A DNA stretch of 64,000 bases from Marisa cornuarietis. Its lineage: Eukaryota > Mollusca > Gastropoda > Architaenioglossa > Ampullariidae. Within the stretch, counting starts at the first letter, position 1, and each line of letters starts with the position of its first letter. Below are positions 1-12,480 of the stretch, piece after piece. The DNA is taken from assembly GCA_004794655.1 (NCBI GenBank), contig SMMW01000046.1, positions 9,411,501 to 9,475,500 on the forward strand, in the 5' to 3' direction. Both the position numbers and the translations under genes were made by a program. The notes under the pieces were generated by a model that was not told the origin of the DNA, did not search any database, and was given only the letters and a program-made list of their open reading frames with translations.

Positions 1-650
1 AAAGTTCTGCTCTCAAAGAGGAGATAACTGCACCTGATTTATGACTAAAATCTGGCCGCCTCATCAAACTTTCATTAGCCGTCACGTGACAGGGAAAATG
101 TCGAACACTCGGTTGAAGCAGTTTGTAGTATTTTTGCCTTTGGAAGTTCTGGGGGACATATGAAATGTCCTTGTAGTATAGAAAAGAGTTTTACGCAGGA
201 GAATAAAGGAAATATTTAAAATTTATTTACTTTCACTATTTGGATATACTGTAGATTTATGTAGGTTTATCAAATTGGAATATCGTCGACAAGCCGGTAA
301 TAGTTCGAAGAATGTTGCCTGCTCTTCACAATCGCTTCATTTTATTTCTTTTTTATTAATATTATTATTCTCTTTAATGTGATCTTCATTTAACATAAAG
401 ACTTCATTCTGTTTTAAGAAAATTTCTAATGGTCCTCAGTCATTTTAGCGCCAGTCGCCATTTATATATATATAATATAAAGGTCTTTTTATAAAATGAT
501 TTCGCCTGCCCTCTTCCGTCATCTTACTATTACAGCTAGTATATATATATATATATAGTTTTTATGAACAAATACACAAACAGAAGACTAGACAAAGTTT
601 GAATTTACAACATCAAACAGCTGGACACGCACTACCCCCCCCCACCCCGC

Positions 651-673
651 CACACACACACACACACACACAC
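651..673. repeat. (CA)n microsatellite
   Basis: About eleven CA units, next to a C-rich run. An AT dinucleotide run lies nearby at about 538-557. Confidence 0.9.
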
Positions 674-1652
674 ATAAAAAAGATGTTATTTCAGTCAACA
701 GTGAACCCACAACAGCCAACCCAGTCACAGAATATTGTCACTAAATATCAGCTGCCCGCATAAAAGATAAATCTTCAAAACAATAATCAGTGTCACAGAC
801 TAAACCACTGCCTAAAAAGTTTCATCGCGCGAGAGAAAAAAAGATTCTTCTTGTCTTTTATACACACACGCGCACAGGGAACAGTCATCGCAGGCTCCAC
901 CATCCCGTCCTCACCTGTAAACTCAATATCCATACAGAAGAAAATTTTAGAAGAATGAAATGATTACCACTTACTTTTTCTTTTTCAGCAAATTGGATGA
1001 TAAATAATAGAACGCACTTAGAAAATAATATTTCAATTTGTCAGTGTACAGTGACAGCAGATTTAATAAGATAATTAACCCAGGCAAATGAATCAATAAA
1101 ACAGCTTTGCTAGGCAACCAGACTAAGGAAGTGCTTTGCAGTGATCTTCAAATATTCAAATATATCGTATAAAAATACACACGACACTATTTTACTGTTT
1201 TTTAATCTTTAAAAATTGGCCACAAAAGTGTAGCTTCAGATAATTTGTTACTTTGGGTTACAACTTTAAGGATTTCACTCCGATTTCGACATAAATGCCG
1301 CAGTTATAAAAAAAAAGATAATACACGTTATACATGTATTAAATGTTTTGCTTTAACATCGTCTAGTTATCTATTTTATTTCAAGCTTCCTGTGAAAGTG
1401 AGCGTTAAGTGCTAAAGATTGTGTAAGTCATGAGCTAAATATAGAAACGGCTAAACCCCGTAGACTTTTGACGGCACGCAACCACCGGGGTAAGGCTGCT
1501 GGTTAATGAATATTTTACTTACCAAAGGAAGCTGCTTCTTCCACGATCACGTGGATCGATTCGGTCTGAGGTGAAAAAAGGAACAGTGACAGCAAAGCTG
1601 GATCATCTATCATTTCAACCCAGTAACACTTGTGAGGGCACAACGGAGGCAG

Positions 1653-1715
<63 letters not shown>
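1653..1715. repeat. (GT)n microsatellite, about 31 units
   Basis: Uninterrupted GT dinucleotide array of about 62 bases, one of the longest in the window. Confidence 0.95.
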
Positions 1716-1717
<2 letters not shown>

Positions 1718-2294
1718 AGGTTCATCCCTGCTTTTTAATTGTTGATCAGTGTCGGTAGGTGGAATTTAAATAGGAAGGTAATTTTGTAAAAGATGTTTTT
1801 CAGTACAACTTTCAAAACACCAAAGTTAATTGATTCTGAGAATAGTTATTTTGGGGCTCATTAATAAACACATGGTTGGGGTGGGGGGAAAATTCTATTT
1901 TAAACATTTTGGGATGCTACGCATAATTGATAACGTTGATATTTAGAGAACTTCCAAAACACCAAATCAAGAAATAAAAATATCCTAAGAGTAGTTATTT
2001 TAAGACCCCTATAAAGTGGATGTGAAGAGTGACTGTCCATTAAAGCGTTGCTGGATACTATTGTATAATCGATAAGTTTTATAAGAAGAGCGCCATTAAT
2101 GGGCACGGGGGTAGAATTTTTCCTCTATAAAATGCAAGAGGCTACCAGAGTTTCAATAAAAATTGCTGGTGGTCGTATCCTTTCCCCACCACGCGATACA
2201 AATATTGTACATCTTGTAACCCGAATGTTGTAGTGGCGCATCCTCATCACATGCAAGAAGAAGGAAGAAAGAACAAACGAGGATAGACACGACA

Positions 2295-2346
2295 GAGAGA
2301 GAGAGAGAGTGTGTGAGTGACTGTGTGTGTGTGTGCGCGCGCGCGC
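2295..2346. repeat. Compound (GA)n-(GT)n-(GC)n repeat
   Basis: GA, GT and GC dinucleotide runs follow one another, with a short interruption. The GT/GC part is alternating purine-pyrimidine. It produces spurious Thr-His and Leu-Ser frames on the minus strand. Confidence 0.85.
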
Positions 2347-3105
2347 CAAATTGCTTACGTCTTTTAGACCACGTTGGCAAATTTCCTGTACGTGATTTGG
2401 CTTCTTCACAGTAATTTGGAGGTATCTCGCGTGACTTATACATGTGCCCTACGAGAACGCTGGTGGTTTCAACGAATGTGATCTTTTTCTCTATGTTTGT
2501 TTCGAGTCTCGTGACTCGTACCTCTCGATAGCCGCCTTCTTCTGGCAGCCATAGCGGTCGGATCTGACCTGGAACAAGGCAATCGCTGTCCCTCGGGGGA
2601 CCTTGCAGATGGATCAAAAGGTCTCGGTTCCCCAGCTGATGGCATGCAGACGGTTCTTCTTCCTTCCTCTCCTTTGGTCACGCTCCTCAAATCCCAGGCA
2701 TTTAAGCAGTTGCATGCTGAGCTGCTCTTTTCTCTGGTTACGTCCGTGCTACGTTGAACTACGGGGGAGCGCCTCCAGGCCCTCGACACTCAGCGTCCCT
2801 CCACGACCCGTTTCTTGGTCGTCATAGCCCGCCATCCTGCTCGTCTGCTGTGAAAGCGATTACCTGTAATACTACGCTCTCCCCGTGGGCTGTGAGCGGC
2901 TTTTTCACGTAATTTTACTGTTGTCTTGGGATCGCGGGCGTAAAATAAGCACGAAGGGACGTGTGGGAGTCTCCAGAGCAGTTCGCCGTCATGTTGTTTT
3001 TGTCTAAATGATCACTTTAAACTTCTTGAGAAAAGAAGATGACAGAGGGAAGGAAAGACCGACAGAAGAGGAGACGAGGGAAATAGGAAAGATGAATGTT
3101 TGTGT

Positions 3106-3155
3106 GACCGACAGACAGACAGACAGACCGACAAACAGACAGACAAACAGACAGT
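3106..3155. repeat. (GACA)n-like tetranucleotide repeat
   Basis: Imperfect GACA/GACC units. A cleaner array of the same unit lies at 7586-7612 in the first PCSK2 intron of the window. Confidence 0.85.
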
Positions 3156-3231
3156 CAGAGTAGGAATTTGAATAAAGCAAGTGCACGCAAAAGTATGTCT
3201 CCTTAAAAACTTGTAAGTATTGGCAAAAGCC

Positions 3232-3232
3232 T

Positions 3233-3303
<71 letters not shown>
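3232..3303. repeat. (GAT)n trinucleotide array, about 24 units
   Basis: Uninterrupted GAT/ATG repeat of about 72 bases. The same motif forms long arrays at 13573-13638 (as CAT) and 57662-57745. Confidence 0.95.
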
Positions 3304-6300
3304 TTAATACTAAAAATACATATAGTGTTTAATATTAAAAATAAGAAATTAATACAAAATAAATATAAAAGACTAATGTAAAGAGCTGCTGACTCTGGAA
3401 ACTCTCTTTGGTCCCATGATAGAGCTGAAAGGAAAGGGTTAACTTATTAGCGAGGGAAACTTGACAGGGACAGTGAGATTTGAACACATCTGATTTTATC
3501 TTACGTGTGTTACGTTCATTTTAAAACTAAATAACGCAAATTAAACTCATTACACCGAATACTGTATACACAGTAATCACTTACATGTCATTGTAGTATT
3601 AACAATCCATAAAAAAGCACAAAAACACTGGAAAGCAATGGAATAGTTTGGTGAGGCACGCGGGGTGATGCTCACACAACGAGAAACAACTCTACACAGA
3701 GCTGGAGAACGTGTGGATCGCCATTTATTTTCGCAAACTTAGCAGCGGGGTCACGTGGGCACGCCAAAGACATCCAAGGCAACTGACGAAAACCGAGACA
3801 AATTTTTCGCGGACGAAACCGACGATAACCGAAGTCAACCGAAACCGAGGTTTCGCTGTAAAGAAAACACAAAGAGGAGTCAGACAACAAGAAATCGGAT
3901 AACAGGGATTTGGAAGCTGTGATTTTACAGGGTTCAAATATATGAAGCTGAAGAATGGCCAAGTCCGGGTCCACGCAGAGCGAAGTCCAATGTCACTGGC
4001 GGGAAGCCCTACAGTGTGAAGCGAACCTTGTCACGTCTTCTCTATTCTCGGACATCAGTGACAGAGAATGATGATGTATACAGGCTTCACATCATACGGG
4101 TTTTTGTTAGTGGCATTGGACTTTTGTGCACAGTCCTGGACTTTGCTATGGACCAGCTTCATATATTTGACCCCTTGTACAATTCTGATTTTGTTGTGAC
4201 AACGACAAAGGCAAGAATATTGCCTTGACGATTCTCCTATTAAAACTAGAATAAAACTTTCAGTCTGCACTGGACCAAGGACTTTGACTAGAGACTTGAT
4301 GAATCGAACACGAATGATGCATTAACACATGCAAACACAGAGCTCCACACATTCACCCAGAGATGCAAAGCCCGAAGATGCAGGAGCACGCCAACGCATG
4401 CCCGGAAGCAGACGAACTCGCACGCACACGGATAGCAGCCCTTTGATTTCCTTTAGTTCATCCTACGGCCGGCACCTGAATGGAACCATTTGTTCGAGCC
4501 ACTCGGTCAGACCTGTCTAAAAAACCTGTTTGATTCAAGCAAACGTGGTTTCAGCGTTTGAAATGTATAAGAACACAATGCTGACATAATGAAAGATCCC
4601 CAGTTGTATTGATAAATGTTTCGCTGCCATTGGAAAGTAGGAAACGAGACGAGAGAGGGAGAGAAAGTGTAAGAGAAATGTCCAGCCTCATTTGTTGTTA
4701 ATTTGAAAGGCTGTCTGACTGTCTGTCTGACTTCAACATCTGTGATTTCTTTGAACCGACTCCTTGTGCAGACGCATTTTCCATACACGTATAATAAATC
4801 TCTCGTATTAAATACCAGTCAGTCAGACAGCCGGCTCGCCCTTGACTATCTCATCTTATTGAAGAGCAGTGTCGCGCACAAAGGACAGAAGGAAGGAACG
4901 TACAATAAAGAAGCGGAAGAAAGAAAGGACGAATAAAAAAAAATTCACAAACATGTCTAAGTTGTAGCCTGCCCTTGTGCAAGGACCTCCTTTGTACCCT
5001 GTTTGCTGTTGTCTGTTTGTAGCTCCGTAATGGTTTCGCGAAAATCGATTGAAGCACTGAGGAGAAGAGGAGGAGACCTTTCCAGCACTTTACAATGCCC
5101 TTAAAATTCTCTTCCAGGACTTCGCGTACGAAATAAAACTTCCAGGTCATTTCTTCTTTAGCGGGAGAATTATGTTGGCAGTTTACTTTTACAGGAACCT
5201 CGAGGAGGATTTTTTGTTGTTGTTGTAAAAAAAGAGACAATTAGATTGCTGGTGCCGCATTCTTGGTGATGGAGCAGACGACGATAAATAAGCTTAACGA
5301 CGAGCGAGTCAACACAGACAAGAGAGTAAACACTCAGCGAGGCAAGGCGCCCTTGGAAACCGCCGTTAATATCTCAGTGTCTCAGGGGCGGACTGAGGGG
5401 CAAGAAGCAAACCGTGTTCCATTAGAAATATCTCTTGCCATTTTAGCTATTGTATATTTTGGAATCTTACGCCGAGGGTTTTCGTGTATGTGAAACATTA
5501 ATTCTGAACTGTGGATATCTGTGGGAACAGGACGCTGATAATCATAAATACCAAGCAAAGAATGAATCTCTAGCGCAGGAACTGATAAAAGAGTTGAAAT
5601 GAAGCAGGGGACAACGTCTTAAAAGCTTTAGCAGAGCAAAATATTAATTGATTGCCAAGGGCACATAATCCACATCGTCATACCTAGCCTATATTCCCGC
5701 CCGTAAACAGAATTCATTTTTCTTAAAATTTCCATTTCTGGTTCTTTTTTCTTTCTGTTCATCAATATCTTCCTTTTGTCTTTTACATTTAACAGTTTTT
5801 CTTTCAATTCTTCTGTCTGAAAGGCGACTCAGGCGTCAATGCAACGCTGATAGTCCTGGGGTCGCGTGCACGACGTGTAACATCAAGTTAACTATCTATT
5901 ATTTTAAACGCGTTTTAGCAATGTGCTCGCCTTTAGCATTTAGTCTAGTCCGACTGTGCAACCGGCTTACTGGATAAAGACATAAAGCATAATGGTTCTC
6001 AGTGTAATAACGTTCCTTCATGCCAGTCAAAGCCGACCACATAGGCTGTTATCAACATCTCGTTTTCTCGTGGTTACTTCCCCTTTCAATGCCGTGACAG
6101 AGAAAAGGCTTTTGTCCACAGTCTGTCTGCAAAGGCCGTGAAATCACAATGCATCTGAGAAAAGCATTTCTAACTTACGCGTGTCTTCTCTTTGTAAACA
6201 AAAGCACCCGCACGGCCTGTTTGCCGTTTGAACATTACAGCCTCTTTATTGAATGCTAGGAAATGTCACACGAACGATCAGGCATTCAGTCCCCCGCGAA

Positions 6301-6720
6301 TGCATGTTACTAGTTACGTCTGCCAGATAGAATACGTTACTGTGACGTTACACATAGTGCGATAAAGAGATAAAGCGATCAGTACACTTGCTGTGTGTAC
6401 TACGATACAAGCCAGTCCCTAATACAATTCACTGAAATGAAACTCTGACGTAGATGAGAAAAACGATTAAGGTCGGGAGGGGAGGCAATCAAATGTTATC
6501 AGGTGACATTTCTCTTTGCGCTGACCAGAGCGGTAAAAAGTACTTCGCAAGGATGATGTAGCGCGAGAAGATAGAAAGAAGCTTGGTTTGGTTGTTGAAG
6601 AGTGAGTGTGAGTGAACGAGTAAAAACTCGTCTCCGTCGCTAATTGCTCCGTCTTTTGCCCGCAGGAATATGTGCATCAGCAGGGTAGACGGTGACAATA
6701 GACGAGGTTTTATGTTTCAG

Positions 6721-6821
6721 GCAACAACGGATCTCTACAACAACTGCACCGCCAGCCATTCTGGAACTTCCGCCGCAGCACCTGAAGCAGCTGGAGTTTT
6801 TGCCCTTGCTCTGGAAGCAAA
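6721..6821 (+). CDS. PCSK2: PCSK2 exon with catalytic serine
   Basis: Follows a TTTCAG acceptor and ends at a GTAATT donor. It reads [10 protein letters not shown], then the catalytic [12 protein letters not shown], then VFALALEA plus two bases. It contains a probable N-glycosylation site (NCT), as in other PC2 proteins. Confidence 0.93.
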
Positions 6822-9419
6822 GTAATTTTCTCTCCCCTCATTCACTCCGTTTCCTCCATCAGTCTCTCTCTCTCTCTATTTCTTATTGCGCTACATGTAG
6901 AAGATAAGTCATGGGTTTCTGAAGCTGGAACTGTAACCTACTCGTTCGTCACACAATCAGAATTCGGTTCAAATCAGATCAACGTTTTGGCGTTACAGTG
7001 ACGCGATTCGAACGGAGAGGCCAAAGGAAAACGAACCGCTTTCTGAGTCTGTAAAGTTGCATCGACATGTAACTTCGCAGCTGGTGGTAGCACTAGTCAG
7101 TACATGTGGCTGTGAAATCATAATCTAGATATGGAATTATCATCCAGCTCTGAAAGGAAAGTTTCAATGACTCCCTAACCTTGTACGTCACACGTGTGTT
7201 CCTATAGCAAGAATCTGACCTGGCGAGATATACAGCACCTGACTGTACTCACCTCCAAGCGCAACTCTCTCTACGACTCCAACGGTGTGCATAAGTGGCA
7301 GCTGAACGGGGCTCGCCTGGAGTTCAACCACCTCTTCGGCTATGGTGTGATGGACGCCGCAGCCATGGCTGACCTGGCCAGGCAGTGGGCCAGCCTGCCA
7401 GAGAGGTTCCACTGTACTGCCGGTACTATCACAGAGGAAAGGTGAGTGTGTACACCAAGAGAATGAACAGAAAGAGACAGAGACATTGCATAGACAGAGA
7501 TCAAAGAAAGACAGAAGACAGATAAACAGACAGACACAAAGACAAGCAGAAGCAGTGATATTATTCATAGATCAGATACAAATATGACAGACAGACAGAC
7601 AGACAGACAGACGTTAGAAATACATCATATGTGTGTGTGTGTGTGTGTAAAGAGAGAGAGGGGGGAGAGCGATTGAGTGTTTATAGAAGTGTGTTTGTGT
7701 GCTTGTATGTGTATATATATATATTGTGTGTGTGTGTGTGTGTGTGTGTTAGCGTGCACGCGTACGTTGACATGCATGTATACATCATACTATTAGACAA
7801 CAAAGAAATCATAAAATCGTCAGGTTGGTTGGTTGTGTTTAACGCTGTGCCAGCAACTAAGGCTAAATCGTCAAATTAAAAGGCGAAAATCTAATTAATT
7901 AAAAAAATCATTGTATGTAATTATTTATAAAATAAGGGCCACATTTATAAAACTTTTTTGACTGCTGAAACAATGCAATGTCTCATCATAACCTTTCTCA
8001 AGGATTTTATTCCCAACCGCAAAAGCATCCCGATTAGTCGAACGATGTTCGAATGAGGTGTGTGTTTACTCAAGCAAGACATAGACTGTTTCTCTTCCGT
8101 GCAGAGAGTTCTCCTTCGGAAAGAACATCCGCTTCACTATTGACTCCAATGGATGCGCGGGCACGGACAATGAAATCAACTACCTAGAACACGTGCAAGC
8201 GTACATCACTCTACGTGCCTCATACCGCGGCTGTGTCACAATGTATTTGACTTCACCCATGAACACTACGTAAGTGGTTATGCTTCTTACCATTCTCAGG
8301 ACTAGGATTCACTTTGCAGGCAATTGAATCGCAGTCAGTTCGCATGCACACTGATTGGTCAAACTTGGCGGGCGTTCTTTAACCTCCTTCTGATCGCTAG
8401 GTACTTCTGGTTCGATTGTTGCCGCTATTAACCACAGAGATGATGTGACTGGGCAGATTCCCTAGTGTTTTGCTTGTTTCCAGTGATCAACACGAGGTAT
8501 ACGTTCACTTGAAGTAAAAAAAGTTTTTACGCCATGTCTACTTGAGTTTCACTAGATGCTGTATCTTGTCTTCATGATCCTGTAGTCTAGACAAGGACAC
8601 TTTCAGATCATTGCTTGGCAATCATTTCACTTTTTTCTATGTTTGCAATTTGTTCTTTCACTATTTCTTCGACAGTCGTTTTCCTAACTCGAGCATGGAG
8701 GGAAGGAAACGCAGGGGGATAGAATTAAATAAAAAAAATAACAAATCAGTCATCGAATTATTGCGAGCCTTAAGGTTTTTGTTGTTGTAGCTGGAATCAG
8801 GGCTGAACAACAACAGCTGATGCTGAAAACCACACTCACAGGCTCGTTTGGGGGCTGAACAATAACCAATAACAGCTGATGCTGAAACCCATCCCGACAG
8901 ACTCACTTTCAGTCACCTGCTTTGAATGCACCTTCTCTTATCTTTAACTCTTATTTTTCCTCGTCTACCGACTGCAATTTGTTTCTTTTCCACTCTACTT
9001 GTTCCTCTGAGCTGTACAAATTTAAGGTAATGTTCTTATCGTCGGCATATCCTCCTCCTCAACTGTTGCTCCGGGCACTTTCCATCGGCACGTGTGTCGC
9101 TTTGTTGGTTGACAGCTCCATGATCCTCAGCCAGCGGCCCAACGACGACGACGACAAGAACGGCTTCACGCGCTGGCCCTTCATGACGACACACACCTGG
9201 GCCGAGGTCTCGCGCGGCACCTGGACGCTGGACGTCGTCATGGAGCCCATTCTGGGCCTCAAGAACAACCTGGAGACCGGCATTTTCAAGGAGTGGAGCC
9301 TGGTGCTGCACGGCACCCGGACACCACCCTACTCTGACCAGCCCCGTATGCCGGCCGGCATCCACGAGAAACTGGAGATGGTACGCCGTGCGCATGAGAG
9401 CGGGGTGTTCATGGTGTAG
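6721..9419 (+). CDS. PCSK2: Prohormone convertase 2 (neuroendocrine convertase 2), C-terminal four exons
   Basis: A calcium-dependent subtilisin-like serine protease of the kexin family that cleaves prohormones and proneuropeptides at dibasic sites in secretory granules. Four exons (6721-6821, 7208-7441, 8105-8269, 9116-9419) all have AG acceptors and GT donors. They join in phase 2 at every junction to give 267 residues and a TAG stop. Exon 1 carries the active-site serine in [12 protein letters not shown]. Exon 2 ends the catalytic domain ([29 protein letters not shown]) and starts the P domain. Exons 3 and 4 complete the P domain ([35 protein letters not shown]). These motifs fit PC2 rather than PC1/3 or furin. 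The propeptide, Asp and His catalytic exons lie upstream of the window. Oddities: the usual RRGDL motif reads YRGCV, and the tail after the P domain is short. The PC2 assignment is firm; upstream exons are inferred. Confidence 0.95.
7208..7441 (+). CDS. PCSK2: PCSK2 exon, end of catalytic domain
   Basis: Starts after TATAG, with the first base completing an Asn codon, and ends before GTGAGT in phase 2. It encodes [20 protein letters not shown] and the conserved [19 protein letters not shown], followed by PERFHC at the P-domain boundary. Confidence 0.95.
7586..7750. repeat. PCSK2: Intronic microsatellite cluster (GACA, GT, GA, AT)
   Basis: A GACA array at 7586-7612 is followed by GT runs (about 7629-7648 and 7726-7750) separated by GA and AT stretches, all inside one PCSK2 intron. 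Confidence 0.85.
7822..7868 (-). mobile_element. SINE fragment, conserved domain only
   Basis: The string GTTTAACGCTGTGCCAGCAA followed by CTAAGGCT matches the conserved part of the SINE at 30017-30184 and of the fragment at 63944-64000. No tRNA head is seen here. Orientation is taken from the 30 kb copy. Confidence 0.6.
8105..8269 (+). CDS. PCSK2: PCSK2 exon, P domain with altered RGD
   Basis: Acceptor TGCAG, donor GTAAGT, phase 2 at both ends. It encodes [31 protein letters not shown] and YLTSPMNT. Where convertases normally have RRGDL, the codons here read Tyr-Arg-Gly-Cys-Val (around 8228-8242). Confidence 0.94.
9116..9419 (+). CDS. PCSK2: PCSK2 terminal exon
   Basis: Starts after GACAG and runs 100 complete codons to TAG. 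It encodes [36 protein letters not shown] and [20 protein letters not shown], then a short tail ending ESGVFMV. GC content is clearly higher than in the flanking introns. Confidence 0.96.
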
Positions 9420-11541
9420 AGACAGTGTGCGAGCAGGCGAAGGGCCTAGAGTCATGGCAGCAGCAGCCCCAGCAACACAGCAACATCAGCAGCAACAGCA
9501 TTAGCAACAGCAACAACAATAGCAGCAAGAACAAGATGCCAGACACCATAACGTGGGATGAAAGTTGTACGAGGGGAGTAGAGTGCGGTTCATATCCCCG
9601 CTCCCTGCTCTTGCTGCAAATGACGAAGACTACACGCGCCATCGAGAACATTTTGGAGTTCAAACCCCACGCATGCGCGAAAGACAAGGGCTGCTGACTC
9701 TCTTGACTCTTGCGTGAAGGTGGTTTACCTTATTTTTTAATGTAGAGGATGACGGTCTGGAGAGGTCAGTTCTGCTTTTGGTTTTGTTTCGTTGTGACCA
9801 CGTTTTTCTCCTTACAATGTCAGAAAGATGACCCTTTCCTCCGTCTTGTTGACTTTCCCACTTTCTGACCTGAACCTCCTTTGTTTCAAACACCGGACCG
9901 CTGCTATTTTGTTGCCGCCAGCGGGGGAGGCGAATGCAAATCTTAGGAACCGCAATTATCTTCTCTTTATACGTTTCGTAGTTACAAAAAATGGGCACCG
10001 CAGAATGTCCATCTTTACTTTGGTTTTGAATAATGGTAAATGCCAGAAAAACAATTAACGAATGTAAATATATCAACAGCAATATCACAGCGCACCTATT
10101 AACATTACCAATACCATTGACCTCTCCAGACTGATAGCACATAGAATTGTCGCGGCTAGAGTTTTGTGCCCCTCGGGAAGAACAGCGTGTAGAATTAATA
10201 AGTGTATAGTAAGTCCTCCGTGTAAAATCTAAAAATAGCCGCTAACAGACCGTCAAGCTGGGGACAGCACGATACCTACAGGTCACGGTTTTGGGCTGGA
10301 ACCACGATAAAAAAAAAATGTTATCAAAATGCAACCGACAGAGACTGACAAGTGCCCACGTTTGTTTTTTGGGCTCACGTTTTGACAGATATTAGAGAGT
10401 TTGAGATTCAGCGCTCGCACGACGCGTGCGGGAACGGCAACCTGTAGCGTCACGGGAATTTGCGCCCTACATCATCACATCCACAAAAGCCAACCAATCG
10501 CTTTCTCACAACGGGTAGGCTTAGAGGCTCGCCGTTCTCGTTGCCGCACACGTCTCCCTACGCGTCGTGGATCTCAAACTCTCTACTCTCATGCCCACTG
10601 CTACTGGACAGACGACGAAGAGCGGACTGTTTTACAAGAGGCGCTAACGAAAGAAGATTTCTTATCAATCGTTGATCTTTACGTATCGTACTAGCGGCAG
10701 TCATTCATTTGTATTGATACCCCACGATAAGCTGTTTAAAACGGAACGTGAACGGTTCGCCCCATGCAGACAGTTGTCAAGGAAACTTCTTTCGCGTATG
10801 CTCAAGTAAGTAACGACTACAGAAATGAGTTAATGATACAAAGCTGCTCAGAACTAGTATGTTGCCTGTTTATTCAAGCAGTTTTTATAGGATCTTATAT
10901 CTGGTTATTTGGGATTGAAAAGAATATCACTAGTGATGTACGATATTTTCACAATTTGGATTGTAGAGGGAGGGCTAGTAGTCGTATATATATATATGGG
11001 GTGTTGAGGTGTGGCGTTGTTTCGTCCTGTCAATACAAAATGTCTTTCTTGGATACACCCTACCTAATATTGGCAAACACAGTCCCATGCCTTCCAGCTT
11101 TCATTTTCAAACTGTCTTTAATTTGGTTTTCCCGTGCAACCGAAAAGAAATGAGATGCTCTGCTATTATTAGTTCTGAGGTAAACAATGTGATCATTGCC
11201 GTGTAGATTACTTAGAACAGACAACGTTTGTATCAGTCCTTTGCTAGGGGCCCCTGATCCTCCTGTGTATTGACATCCCTCATTCAGTGTATCCTTGCGA
11301 GAATTTACTCTCCGGTTACCACAAAAATATTTTGTTTTACTTAGAAAGCCGTGTGTAGGGAAAATTAGGAGAGGGGAGGAGTGGGCTGGAGTCAGCTGGG
11401 AGGATGACGAGCTTCACCATTACATTGGTGTGGAGGAATAAGTAGACATGTATATACTATAATGTAGATATATATTATTTATGTCTAGCCGTGTGTCCCT
11501 GGTCAAAACTAAACCTAGCGATGTAACACTGGCGTAATAAA
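9420..11541 (+). other. PCSK2: Presumed PCSK2 3' UTR
   Basis: The sequence after the stop contains no further convertase coding. The first clear AATAAA I see is at 11536-11541, giving a maximum 3' UTR of about 2.1 kb, but an earlier non-canonical signal cannot be excluded. It carries a CAG/CAA-rich tract at 9453-9535. Confidence 0.4.
9453..9535 (+). repeat. CAG/CAA-rich tract in PCSK2 3' UTR
   Basis: Imperfect CAG, CAA and AGCAA triplets just downstream of the PCSK2 stop. Read in a plus frame they would give a Gln/Asn/Ser-rich peptide, but that frame lacks any other coding support. Confidence 0.75.
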
Positions 11542-12480
11542 GAGAAGGAAAAGTAGAAGGCGACAAAGAGGAAAACTAGAGGAAAGAATGAACAAAAAAA
11601 GTCTAAAGAAGCAACTCAAGAGAGAAAGAAGGAAAAAGAGATTGAATGCAACACCTATTTTATTTTTGTCCTCTTAAATGAGTCAAACGAAAACTTAATT
11701 ATCTGTGTTAGAAAATCAACAGGAGGCAATATTTGACTAGACAGCACAGTTCGTTGCAGTCTAAGCTATATGAACCAGAATATTCATCCTAATAAACACA
11801 TCTATTGTCCTTCATAAATCGTTATGCGTGTCTAAAGGTGTGTGACAAATGAAAACCCGTTTGCATGATGATGTCTACCAGTGTTTCTTTTAGTTGTTAC
11901 TAGATTTCGCCGGACCAGTTTGCCTGTTTTCACACGTGTATTTTGCAATATGCTAGGTAGGGAACGTTGTTTTCTGTCTCGCACATTGTAACTGTGCTAC
12001 AAGACTGAAGTGAACAGAAACTGTTGCCTGACACCAGGATCGAGTAATGAGCAAGGACGGACTCAGGTGACAAAGGTCGTGTGTTCTCGCAGACTGAAAT
12101 GTCAAATAAAGGATGCAGACATCTAATCAATATAACCTCTGGCACCAAACGACTAGTTGGCTTTTTTAGTTCATTTATCAAACAGCGGACTGTAGGTGTT
12201 CAGATGTCTTTGTAAGCTTTACGTCCAGACGATGGAAAACTCTAGACCAGCCTAGTGGGAGAAATGTTGAATAATGTTGTTCGCTGATATACGCGTTAAA
12301 AAACACGTTTGCAGTTATTCACCTAAAATCTAAACTTAAATGTCGAGAGGCAGAGCTTGGCTCTTGTACCAAGAATCAGATAACTTTTTTTTTATCAAGT
12401 AAACCCAGCAATTGAGTATATTAAAGCCAGATCAGGTTTATGCTATTCGATATATACTTCTGGATGGGAACATGTCTCTT

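Larger units (their letters stand above)
1..6720. other. No recognised exon; presumed PCSK2 intron or upstream DNA
   Basis: The first PCSK2 exon in the window starts with an acceptor at 6719-6720, so at least the nearest part of this stretch should be intron of that gene. I looked for the preceding convertase exon (the segment before ATTDLY) and did not recognise it. The stretch holds AT, CA, GT, CAGA and GAT microsatellites and a weak diverged duplication (about 1803-1863 against 1946-2012). Open frames here are short and show no family resemblance. Confidence 0.6.

Noticed and set aside
9425..9697. Gln/Asn/Ser-rich plus-strand frame after PCSK2
   Set aside because: It lies in the presumed 3' UTR, its composition is explained by the CAG/CAA tract, and no conserved segment is present.
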